DNA of 64,000 nucleotides from Candidatus Methanomethylophilaceae archaeon (GTDB taxonomy: Archaea > Thermoplasmatota > Thermoplasmata > Methanomassiliicoccales > Methanomethylophilaceae), in assembly GCA_944320495.1 (NCBI GenBank), contig CALUHR010000005.1:248001-312000 (forward strand), in the 5' to 3' direction. The translations under genes were made by a program, and so were the position numbers. How positions within the stretch are numbered: position 1 is the stretch's first letter; every line of letters starts with the position of its first letter. Positions 24,425-31,276 of this stretch are shown piece after piece. The notes under the pieces are model-generated. The model did not search any database. It was not told where the DNA came from and saw only the letters and a program-made list of their open reading frames with translations.

Positions 24425-25354
24425 ATGTTTGGAAGGAAATGTAACTCCAGGTATTCAAGGTCGGCGTCCCGCAGGGTCGCCGGACGTCATGTCGTCAGCA
24501 GATCCCCGAGGAACCAGGTGCCGTCTCTGCCGAGGGGTTCGGCTCTCTACAGGGGCGAACAGGCGACGGACAAGGAACTCGCCAATCGTGATGAGGGACG
24601 TCCGCTCATCCTACTCGATGATGCGATGTCCAAGGCGACCGGCGAGAAGTTCCTCATCGCGGCATGGATTCCGACCGAGGGGAGAAAGGATTTCAGGATG
24701 ATCTCCGAGAGACATCCCCGCACCACAAAGGATGGGCATGAGGCCAAATATCGTAACACGGGTGCAAAAGAGAGGGAGAATCTCTTCGTCGATCTGAACA
24801 AGGCCGTATTCGAGATTTCCGATACGTACGACTATCGGAACCCCTCTGATTTTGAGAAGAAGATGCCCTTCGCACACAGGAAGAACCTCGACCGCCGTGC
24901 TTTGGGATACATCTACCAGACCGATTTGATCATCCGCGAGATTCTGTCCCGTCATCCAGGCAGAATCGACATCGCCATGGACAATCCTCCGTACGACATC
25001 TGGGATGAACTGATGCAGCTATGCGGGGCACTGATCGCCGAGGGCTATCAGATCACATGGTACATCGTCACACCCAGCGGAATCATGCAGGAGCTTTGGA
25101 TCCACGACTATATGGCGGGATTGGATCGCGACATTCTGGAAGATGAGATCGAGGACAATCCGCAGATGCACGCACAAGACAAGAACGGCAACCAGAAGCC
25201 GATGACGGATGCCCTTCGCAATTCGATTGACGGGATAGCCAAGAGAAGGGTGACGAATCCCGATTATAAGGGGGTTGAACGCAAACAGACACCGAAGACG
25301 GAAGATGACAAGCGTCCGAAGAACGCGAACAAAGGAAAGAAGGCGAAAAAATGA
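24425..25354 (+). CDS. DUF3800-like protein, second copy
   Basis: 309 residues from ATG 24425 (GAAGATGAT upstream). After a basic N-terminus, LILLDDAMSKATGEKFLIAA resembles the 'yiDESG...f.iaa' start of DUF3800 proteins, followed by RIDIAMDNPPYDIWDELMQL and WIHDYMAGLDRDILEDE near the position of the late Asp. Lower GC than neighbours, as for 19525. The C-terminus is Lys-rich (KRPKNANKGKKAKK) but is not the GVRR tail. Confidence 0.55.
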   Translation: MFGRKCNSRYSRSASRRVAGRHVVSRSPRNQVPSLPRGSALYRGEQATDKELANRDEGRPLILLDDAMSKATGEKFLIAAWIPTEGRKDFRMISERHPRTTKDGHEAKYRNTGAKERENLFVDLNKAVFEISDTYDYRNPSDFEKKMPFAHRKNLDRRALGYIYQTDLIIREILSRHPGRIDIAMDNPPYDIWDELMQLCGALIAEGYQITWYIVTPSGIMQELWIHDYMAGLDRDILEDEIEDNPQMHAQDKNGNQKPMTDALRNSIDGIAKRRVTNPDYKGVERKQTPKTEDDKRPKNANKGKKAKK

Positions 25355-25682
25355 GGATTCCCGTGGTATGTAAGCTGCACGGTCACCCGTACCACGGTAT
25401 TTGTCAGAAAGTCCCCGCCTATTTTTGTATGCCTCCGCGTGCTCTAGGTCATCAGCATACCGGCCCTATCAGACCCTATGGTAGTCCTGACGTAATAGAC
25501 AGCAGATCGGTGCAATATAAGGTCTCTGTTACGAAAATCGAAGCGGATGATATCATGGGAAGGAGATGCAAAACGAATGGGAACGCCCGGTTGCCGATCT
25601 CGGCAGTCAGATACCAAGCAGGGGCGTTCGGGCAAGGACACATGAGGGCCGAAGTCCTTGAAACCTTCGCCAGGAGGTGCGG
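25355..25682 (+). other. Leader region of gene 25683
   Basis: About 330 bp without a convincing gene. TATA box CAATATAAGG at 25512-25521; between it and the GGAGGTG site lies a sequence (25611-25673) repeated at 26684-26747 near the CRISPR array. Confidence 0.45.
25611..25673 (+). repeat. Leader repeat B1 (partner 26684-26747)
   Basis: Both copies contain GCGTTCGGGCAA(A/G)GACACATG, then 12-15 variable bases, then TCCTTGAAACCTTCGCC. Roughly 75 percent identical by eye over about 60 bp. Here it ends 3 bp before the AGGAGGTG site of gene 25683. Confidence 0.6.
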
Positions 25683-26192
25683 ATGTACCGCATCGTGAAG
25701 CGCAGGGACGGCACCACCGTCCGCATACCCGTCGGAGAGGACGGCTACGTCCCCTTCGACGCCTACGTCGAAAGGAACAACAAGCGCTCCAGGCGTGCAA
25801 GGACGATGGACTCCAAGAGGGTGTCCAGAAGGCTCCTGAACCCTCTGATGACGCCCGAGGACGCCGCCGACTGGTGGGTACACCCCGAGAGGTCCGACAT
25901 CAAGGGCGTGGACGCACCGGCGAGAAAGAAGGAAGTCATCGCTCCGAAGAAGAGGAACCCTAAGGCATTCTTCGGGGAGAACAGGCGCAGATCGAGCGTC
26001 GCCAACCTGCCCTGGCTGTCCGATCCGCAGGAGGCCCAGGCGAAGGCGAGGGAGATGGGCGTCAGCGAGGACATGATCCGCGCGTACCAGCAGGCGGCCT
26101 GGGACGATCTGGACGTCCAGCTCGGCGTCCCGCGCCACACCGAGATGTTCGACTCGAACTCGAAGCGTCCGAGGAACAGGAGACGCGGATGA
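25683..26192 (+). CDS. SDIxGID-module protein, short form
   Basis: 169 residues; ATG 25683 right after AGGAGGTG. The clearest copy of the shared module: VKRRDGTTVRIPVGEDGYVP (4-23), then a basic helix with ARTMDSKRVSRR, and AADWWVHPERSDIKGVDAPA. The second half (NLPWLSDPQEAQAKAREMGV; AYQQAAWDDLDVQLGV) matches the end of 23401. Terminus basic (KRPRNRRRG). The module occupies the first about 80 residues, so this may be its minimal form. Function unknown. Confidence 0.65.
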   Translation: MYRIVKRRDGTTVRIPVGEDGYVPFDAYVERNNKRSRRARTMDSKRVSRRLLNPLMTPEDAADWWVHPERSDIKGVDAPARKKEVIAPKKRNPKAFFGENRRRSSVANLPWLSDPQEAQAKAREMGVSEDMIRAYQQAAWDDLDVQLGVPRHTEMFDSNSKRPRNRRRG

Positions 26193-26269
26193 AAACACGG
26201 TGGGGCACCGCCCCGCCTTTTCCTTGATTCTGACACAGCCAGACATCCCATCGCGTAGGTGAGACCGAC

Positions 26270-26279
26270 CGATAAATAC
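26270..26279 (+). promoter_or_regulatory. TATA box of MNT gene
   Basis: CGATAAATACG, with CCAATTACCGACGATG following; spacing fits a leaderless or nearly leaderless transcript. Same promoter type as at 7825. Confidence 0.55.
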
Positions 26280-26301
26280 GGAACCCGTCCAATTACCGAC
26301 G

Positions 26302-26637
26302 ATGAAGGGCAGATTCAGTCTTCGGAGACGTCGTATCTACACGATCGGAGAGATTGCGGAGATAATCGCTCCCATCGCCAGGAGATACGGGGCAAGAGAG
26401 GTTTGGCTCTTCGGTTCCTACGCTCGCGGCGAAGCCGACGCGGACAGCGACGTGGACATCGCCGTGATGCCCGGGGAAGGTTGGGGCATACGCATCGGCA
26501 CGTTCTGGCGCGAGATCAGCGATGCCCTGGACAAGGATGTGGACCTGACTACGTTTGACGACGAGGCGTTCATCGATTTCGTCAAGAAGGACATGGTGCG
26601 GATTTACGTCTCGGAATCCAAGCGGATGATGCCGTGA
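26302..26637 (+). CDS. MNT-type minimal nucleotidyltransferase
   Basis: 111 residues. LFGSYARGEADADSDVDIAV (about 36-55) is the GS...DxD signature of minimal nucleotidyltransferases; the third carboxylate is likely in DVDLTTF. In toxin-antitoxin pairs such proteins (MntA) AMPylate and silence a HEPN ribonuclease. No HEPN gene with an RxxxxH motif lies beside it, so it is either an orphan antitoxin or acts on a partner elsewhere. Start supported by the TATA box at 26270. Confidence 0.8.
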   Translation: MKGRFSLRRRRIYTIGEIAEIIAPIARRYGAREVWLFGSYARGEADADSDVDIAVMPGEGWGIRIGTFWREISDALDKDVDLTTFDDEAFIDFVKKDMVRIYVSESKRMMP

Positions 26638-26683
26638 AGGGAGCAATTATGAAGGAAACACCCGGGTGCAAATCTTAGCCAAG

Positions 26684-26747
26684 GACCAAGTAGATGCGTT
26701 CGGGCAAAGACACATGGGATGTGTCATCCTTGAAACCTTCGCCGTGA
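26684..26747 (+). repeat. Leader repeat B2 (partner 25611-25673)
   Basis: Second copy, ending about 38 bp before the first CRISPR repeat. No gene with a ribosome-binding site follows it. Confidence 0.6.
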
Positions 26748-26784
26748 TGCACCCAGACACAAAGCGACAAGGGGTTGCCCCCCG

Positions 26785-26996
26785 TCGGAAACCCCGCGAC
26801 TGCGGGGAACACCGCATCATCTCCAAGAGTTGGATGAATGTCTTGGAATCACCCCCGCTTACGCGGGAAACACGGCCTGATGCTGATGGTCGCGTTCGCC
26901 CAGTTCGGATCACCCCCGCTTACGCGGGGAACACTCAATCCCGGTACATCCCATAGAATGTACTCTACGGATCACCCCCGCCGGAGCGGGGAAGGC
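26785..26996 (-). CRISPR. Mini-CRISPR array, 4 repeats and 3 spacers, no cas genes
   Basis: Consensus starts GGATCACCCCCGC and ends GCGGGGAACAC (28 nt), with the palindromic core of type I-E-like repeats. Repeats: 26785-26812 (degenerate), 26846-26873, 26907-26934 (best), 26969-26996 (degenerate end). Spacers: 26813-26845, 26874-26906 and 26935-26968 (33, 33 and 34 nt). By analogy with I-E repeats (transcript GTGTTCCCCGCG...), transcription would be on the minus strand; that orientation is inference. No cas gene lies in the window, so it would rely on host Cas proteins. Confidence 0.85.
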
Positions 26997-27170
26997 ATCC
27001 CGGCCCGGGGAGTCGCGTTCCAATCCCCGGGCCGGGCCTCCGTCGCCACGTGCAGGGACGACGGCGGACCGCAATTGGAGGTTTAAGGTCCATCACGGTC
27101 AAGGACGAGCATATAGAAACGGTCTTCCCTGGAATCCGCCGCGACCTTGACCGTCCGACAACCGTCGGAA

Positions 27171-27191
27171 CGGTTCATAAACGGTTCCCAT
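27171..27191 (+). promoter_or_regulatory. CGGTTC-ATAAA-CGGTTC promoter/operator, copy 3
   Basis: CGGTTCATAAACGGTTCCCAT followed by CCCATCG, as at 4823. It lies 65-85 bp before the gene at 27256. Confidence 0.5.
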
Positions 27192-27255
27192 CCCATCGCC
27201 CCCGTGTCCGTGACCACCGAATCAACCCCCGAGACGGACCCCTCACGGGGATCCC

Positions 27256-27624
27256 ATGTACATTAGCGAGGAGGAGGAGGCCCGTCGCCTCGCGGAGATC
27301 AAGCGGTTCTGCGATGCGAACGGGATCCACGCGTCGAAGACGTTCGATTCGTACTACTTCACGATGCGCGGCCATCGGTACCGCGTGTCCAACCACACGG
27401 TGGAGGCATCCAACCGCCACGCCTACGACAGGGCCGGGCGGAAGCGCAGGGAGCTGTACCATCCCGACGGGAGGGAGGACGGCGTCACATACATCCACGC
27501 CAGCAGGTACCGCATCATCAGGATCTACCTGGACCTCAAGCTCGGCGCGAAGCTGGACGGACGCGGGCGCGTCGTGGGGTACACCTACCGCGGGAACGGA
27601 GGGGGCAGACGATGGCCGTCATAG
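27256..27624 (+). CDS. Small basic protein
   Basis: 122 residues. Helical start (EEEEARRLAEIKRFCDANGI) then a beta-rich basic part (HRYRVSNHTVEASN; TYIHASRYRIIRIYLDLKLG). No family recognised. The first of three overlapping genes (27256, 27612, 28078) driven by the promoter at 27171; the overlap with the next is 13 bp. Confidence 0.6.
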   Translation: MYISEEEEARRLAEIKRFCDANGIHASKTFDSYYFTMRGHRYRVSNHTVEASNRHAYDRAGRKRRELYHPDGREDGVTYIHASRYRIIRIYLDLKLGAKLDGRGRVVGYTYRGNGGGRRWPS

Positions 27625-28094
27625 TCCGCGCCCCCGCAGACTCCGCTCCCACGTCAGTGCGCTGCTGGAACTGCCGGAGGAGGGGGCTGTCCAAGCCCCG
27701 CTCCCGTACGCTGTCCCCCGGGAGGGAGGACGGCGTGTACGCCTGCTCCGAGTGCGGCGCGCTCACGTCCATCCGCTCCACCCGCGGGGACCTGATCTGG
27801 GCGAGCGACGACGGGATGTGGGCCATCAGCACCGACGTGGACTGGAGTCGTCTCTTGGCCAGGAGGCCGGGGGCGAGGTTCGCCCTCGAGATCCAGTCCG
27901 CCGACGGACGGCGCATCCCCGCGTTCTCCGAGGGGCGCGGGATCCTCACGCTCTCCCCGATCCCTTCCGACGCACCGTCCGAGCTCCTCCAGGCCGTCAC
28001 GTTCTACATGCGCTCCCAGCAGAGGTCCTCCCCGCCCGAGGGGAAGTCCGTACGCGGGATCCTCAGGAGGCACCGAGTTGACAACGTCCGATGA
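27612..28094 (+). CDS. Zinc-ribbon protein
   Basis: 160 residues. VRCWNCRRRGL (about 16-26) and YACSECGALTS (about 43-53) give a two-knuckle zinc ribbon, followed by an alpha/beta domain ending in a basic helix. Overlaps both neighbours. No closer family recognised; DNA/RNA binding or an adaptor role is likely from the ribbon. Confidence 0.6.
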   Translation: MAVIVRAPADSAPTSVRCWNCRRRGLSKPRSRTLSPGREDGVYACSECGALTSIRSTRGDLIWASDDGMWAISTDVDWSRLLARRPGARFALEIQSADGRRIPAFSEGRGILTLSPIPSDAPSELLQAVTFYMRSQQRSSPPEGKSVRGILRRHRVDNVR

Positions 28095-28464
28095 CATCAG
28101 GGCCGAACTGGTCCGCCACCCGGCAGGGAAGAAAAAGAAGAAACTCACTCTGAACCAGAAGCGCGACATCCGCGACGGGATTGCCTTGGCGATGTCGTCG
28201 ATAGGTACGGCGATCTCCGTCGCCGCCTTCGCCATGACGCTCAGCCCCAAGAACGACTCCGAGGGCGTGGCCCTCGCGGACGATCTGGCCGGCTACTTCG
28301 GGGAGTTCGCCCCGTCACTGGGTGCGGATCGCCGCACCATGCTCCGCGCGATCTCCACCGCCGACGGGTGCAGACACATGATAACCGCGGTGAACGCGGT
28401 GGGTTCCGGGCGCGAGGCGTGGAGGCTCGTCCGCGAGCTGAACAAGAGGATGAGGGTCCTCTGA
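28078..28464 (+). CDS. Small protein with one hydrophobic segment, TTG start
   Basis: 128 residues beginning at TTG 28078 within the end of the previous gene (no in-frame ATG nearby). Lys-rich patch GKKKKKLTLNQKRDIRDG then hydrophobic ALAMSSIGTAISVAAFAMTL (about 38-57), which could be a membrane helix, then a helical C-terminus. No family recognised. Confidence 0.5.
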   Translation: MTTSDDIRAELVRHPAGKKKKKLTLNQKRDIRDGIALAMSSIGTAISVAAFAMTLSPKNDSEGVALADDLAGYFGEFAPSLGADRRTMLRAISTADGCRHMITAVNAVGSGREAWRLVRELNKRMRVL

Positions 28465-28468
28465 ACCG

Positions 28469-28477
28469 CTTATAAAC
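28469..28477 (+). promoter_or_regulatory. TATA box in 28465-28619 gap
   Basis: GCTTATAAACCCC. Only short ORFs follow (17 codons from 28498; 39 codons from 28541), which run into the 3' end of the convergent repressor gene. A small transcript is possible. Confidence 0.35.
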
Positions 28478-28619
28478 CCCTTCGGACCCATCGTCTGATG
28501 CGGTCTGGGACGGGAAAGACATTCTTACGCATCACCCAGAACCATGAATGATGTGCTGCGGCCCCAACCGTTAACTACGGAGGCATGGTTTCACCGCTCA
28601 TGCTGGGCGTCGACGTGGA

Positions 28620-29006
28620 TCACGAGGAACTCATTGTCATCCCAGACGTTTCGGGATTCCGCGTAGAGGCGAATCCGAAGGATTCGGATCGCTGAATCCC
28701 CCTCCGGTACTCGTTCAGGTAGTAGTCCAGCGCGTAGTCGCAGATGTCCGATCTCGCCATCAGCCCCATCGCGACGATCCCGTCTACGACGGCCTCGTCC
28801 AGACGCACCTGTATGGACTTCCCCTCACCGCGCCTCACCAGCTCCACGGACGTCGGCCGCTCCCTCCTGAGGCGGTCGTAGTAGGCCCTCATGGCGAAGC
28901 GGAGCAACTCGGAGATGTTCTCGAACTCGCCCGTCTCGATCAGGTGTTGGCACTGCGTGTATCTCTCTAGCCGTACCGTCACGGTCATCGGCACCTTGCA
29001 TCCCAT
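28620..29006 (-). CDS. Double ribbon-helix-helix repressor
   Basis: 128 residues. Two RHH units in one chain: MTVTVRLERYTQCQHLIETG ... ISELLRFAMRAYYDRL (about 7-46) and KSIQVRLDEAVVDGIVAMGL ... ARSDICDYALDYYLNEY (about 63-98). RHH proteins normally dimerise to make the DNA-contacting beta ribbon; a tandem pair could do so within one polypeptide. Divergent from the integrase, with a dyad operator between them, so it likely represses both genes, as CopG-type or excisionase-like regulators do. Confidence 0.75.
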   Translation of the reverse strand: MGCKVPMTVTVRLERYTQCQHLIETGEFENISELLRFAMRAYYDRLRRERPTSVELVRRGEGKSIQVRLDEAVVDGIVAMGLMARSDICDYALDYYLNEYRRGIQRSESFGFASTRNPETSGMTMSSS

Positions 29007-29011
29007 GATTA

Positions 29012-29100
29012 CCTACATTTGTTATTATATTAAATACATTTGTAATTAGAATCTGCCGAAGTATAAGCACAAATGTCATTAAAATAATGACAAATGTAAC
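29012..29100. promoter_or_regulatory. Symmetric four-site operator between repressor and integrase
   Basis: ACATTTGT at 29015 and 29036, and its reverse complement ACAAATGT at 29069 and 29090. Spacing within each pair is 21 bp, and the whole array is symmetric about 29056; the arms (29012-29047 and 29065-29100) form an imperfect 36-bp inverted repeat. It overlaps the minus-strand TATA (about 29024-29034) and abuts the integrase TATA at 29101-29110 (TATTAAATAT). Confidence 0.8.
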
Positions 29101-29132
29101 TATTAAATATGGCACAGCCGAATCCGTAGGGC

Positions 29133-30176
29133 ATGGAAGCAAGAACATTCCTCAAGCAGTATGAATGTCAAATGAGCGTTGCGTGGAACGAGAAGCGCCG
29201 CAATTGGCCCGCCATCGGATCCGTCCCCCGTGGAGAGTATCTCTTTCCCGACACCGTCGAGGAGGACCTCCAGGCATGGTGGAGGCACCTGATTGATAGC
29301 AACATCAACTGGCATACGGTCAAGGCCAACTGGGCCGCCACCCGCAGATGCATCAAGCTCCTCATGGACGCAGGATTGAACTACGAGGCTTACGCCGTCG
29401 ATAGAGATGACATCATCTTTCTCAGAGAGGACGGTTTCGCTGGCCTCTCCCCCGACACCGTCAAGTGGTACATCATGCTCTTCGGGCGCTACCTGAAGTT
29501 CAACGGGAACTCGGTGATTGACGGCATGGATCTCCATTGGCAGAACTCGGACGTCCATCCCGGCAAGGACTGGCTGGAGAGGGAACAGGCCGCCGTTCTC
29601 ATGGCCTGCGACGGCTATACCGTCCACGAACGCACGGCACTCGTTCTGATGTTGACTATGGGACTCCGTAGGATCGAGGTCCTCAGGCTGAGGGTGGATG
29701 GCATCACCGACGACGGTGTCATAGTGTGCGGTAAGGGGCACGGCGGCGGGAAGTACCGCTTCGTGCCGTACTCCAAGGGCGCAAGGCTCCAGATCCAGGA
29801 GATGCTCCGCTGGAGGGAGATGCAGATCTCCGACGAGAGGGATCTCGACCCCGACTACGAACCTGATCCGGAGTTGTTCCTCACCCAGACGAGGCACCCG
29901 CATCACTACAATGAGGCGGGTACGGGGTTTGACAAGAGTATCCTGAGAGGCATACGCGATAAGTCGGGGGTGGAGTTCTCCAACCACACGTTGAGGAGGA
30001 CGTTTGCCAGGCTGACCTACTTCGAGAACCCCACAGAGAGGACGCTGGAGATACTGGCCAGCATCCTGGGCCACGAGGACACGAAGGTCACGCTCCGCTA
30101 CATTGGGGTGTCCGAGGACGAGAAGTCCGACGTCATGCTCAGCCAGAGCTGGTTCCGATCCCCTCAACGGAGTTGA
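29133..30176 (+). CDS. Tyrosine recombinase (integrase)
   Basis: 347 residues. Catalytic residues can be placed: Arg179 in TMGLRRIEVLRL, His285-x-x-Arg288 in SNHTLRRTFARL, His314 in ASILGHEDTKVTL, and the nucleophile Tyr323 in LRYIGVSED. An N-terminal SAM-like core-binding domain precedes (about 40-125). It lies at the right end of the element, about 300 bp from the tRNA fragment, as expected for a site-specific integrase. ATG 29133 is about 25-30 bp after the TATA box, so probably leaderless. Likely controlled by the RHH repressor. Confidence 0.9.
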   Translation: MEARTFLKQYECQMSVAWNEKRRNWPAIGSVPRGEYLFPDTVEEDLQAWWRHLIDSNINWHTVKANWAATRRCIKLLMDAGLNYEAYAVDRDDIIFLREDGFAGLSPDTVKWYIMLFGRYLKFNGNSVIDGMDLHWQNSDVHPGKDWLEREQAAVLMACDGYTVHERTALVLMLTMGLRRIEVLRLRVDGITDDGVIVCGKGHGGGKYRFVPYSKGARLQIQEMLRWREMQISDERDLDPDYEPDPELFLTQTRHPHHYNEAGTGFDKSILRGIRDKSGVEFSNHTLRRTFARLTYFENPTERTLEILASILGHEDTKVTLRYIGVSEDEKSDVMLSQSWFRSPQRS

Positions 30177-30478
30177 GGGAAACCTCTTCCAAACATCGGA
30201 TCGGGCGAGACCGTTATATCGCACCCGATCCATCCCTTCATCACAACCGGGTGCGTCTCCGTGACCGTACGCCATGGCGAGCGAGAGTGTGAGTGCCGCA
30301 CCCATACCATGTTCTCATTTTTCGGTAGAGGAAACACCTCCGTTTCCACTGCAGACCATAAATACTGACCATCCCCATGTGGTGAGTGCGTGTTGGGATG
30401 CACGCAAGAGGAATCAAAATGGGAACGCAAGAGATTGCGTTCTCAGAGACTTTCGGAACCGAGACTGTGTCTGCGATG
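30177..30478. other. Region between integrase and att site
   Basis: No convincing gene. TATA-like sites at 30212 (GTTATATCG) and 30357 (CATAAATAC), and a strong hairpin at 30421-30444 (GGGAACGCAA/TTGCGTTCTC, GAGA loop) just before the tRNA fragment. It may contain integrase binding arms or a small RNA. Confidence 0.4.
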
Positions 30479-30506
30479 GCGAGTTCAAATCTCGTCCCTT
30501 GCACCA
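30479..30506 (+). other. tRNA 3'-end fragment, probable attachment site
   Basis: GCGAG-TTCAAAT-CTCGT forms a T-arm with the conserved TTCAAAT loop, followed by the 3' acceptor strand CCCTTGC, discriminator A and an encoded CCA. No 5' tRNA half with D-arm can be found upstream, so it is a displaced tRNA end rather than a gene. Tyrosine recombinases commonly use tRNA 3' ends, and one sits 300 bp away. The intact tRNA would lie at the other end, outside the window. Confidence 0.6.
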
Positions 30507-30617
30507 CTCTTCTTCAACATTTCTCCGTTCAGAGGATGGTCCATCTCGTTCGTTTCGTAGAAAAAGGGGGCCGATCATGGGCCCTGACGACGCATGAGAT
30601 TGGAAGAAGGGAAGGAT

Positions 30618-30645
30618 GGGGCGGACCCGTCCAATCGTCCGCCCC
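30618..30645 (-). terminator. Hairpin GGGGCGGAC/GTCCGCCCC
   Basis: 9-bp perfect stem just downstream of the minus-strand gene at 30658. Confidence 0.5.
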
Positions 30646-30657
30646 GGATTGTTCGTC

Positions 30658-31203
30658 TCAGGACCTCTTGGCGAGGGACGTGCACGGACATATCGTCTCC
30701 CCGGTCCTGACGTAGGAGTAGGTGGGCCCGTCGAACAGGACCGCACCCACCTTGGAGGAATCGATCTTGCCGTCCGTCAGCAGATCGTCCTGGACCCAGG
30801 TCGCCTTGATATCCAGGATGAAGTTGTCGAATCCTTCCGTTTCCACATTCTGGTATACCTCGCACTCCATCACGACCGGCGCCTTGTCGGGAATGGGCAC
30901 ACCACTGGTGCCGGGATGCCACAGCATGATTACCGACTTGTCGTCCTTGTTGCCGGTGAGGACCCCTGCGATGTCCGCCTCCCTCAGCATCCCCTCGTCC
31001 ACAAGGCAGACGGAGACCTTGCCGGTCTCCCTGATCCCCTTGTTGGTGTGATGGGCCTTCACCATGCTGACCATGATCCGGTCCATCCCGACGATGCCCG
31101 AATGGGCGACCTCGGTCCAGTTCGGCTTTCCGTCCACCATGGCGCCGACCACTACGATCGGCATCGGATTCAGCGCCATGACCGCACCTATGTTGCTCTG
31201 CAT
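30658..31203 (-). CDS. Flavin reductase-like FMN-binding protein
   Basis: 181 residues. MPIVVVGAMVDGKPNWTEVA, then a typical split-barrel flavoprotein core (GMDRIMVSMVKAHHTNKGIR; TGKVSVCLVD), and a late FDNFILDIKATWVQDD. Such proteins bind FMN and act as flavin reductases or flavoredoxin-like electron carriers; they are common in methanogens. First chromosomal gene right of the element. The AT-rich gap 31204-31276 probably holds its promoter. Confidence 0.75.
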   Translation of the reverse strand: MQSNIGAVMALNPMPIVVVGAMVDGKPNWTEVAHSGIVGMDRIMVSMVKAHHTNKGIRETGKVSVCLVDEGMLREADIAGVLTGNKDDKSVIMLWHPGTSGVPIPDKAPVVMECEVYQNVETEGFDNFILDIKATWVQDDLLTDGKIDSSKVGAVLFDGPTYSYVRTGETICPCTSLAKRS

Positions 31204-31276
31204 CCTTACATACCTCCTGTATCGAAGAGCTTCCTTCTTCGATAGGATGCATAATGTATTGTAATTCTAATTTAAA

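Noticed and set aside
26666..26956. 96-codon ORF with ITPAYAGNT and SPPLTRET strings
   Set aside because: These are translations of the CRISPR repeats, a known annotation artefact.
30400..30506. Complete tRNA gene ending at 30506
   Set aside because: No D-arm or GG-containing D-loop upstream; the preceding sequence folds into its own 10-bp hairpin. Kept only as a 3' fragment.
1..30506. Calling the element a virus outright
   Set aside because: No capsid, portal, protease-scaffold or replication gene is identifiable in the visible part; only the ATPase hints at packaging.
30274..30715. ORFs spanning the att region
   Set aside because: They read through the tRNA fragment and hairpins.
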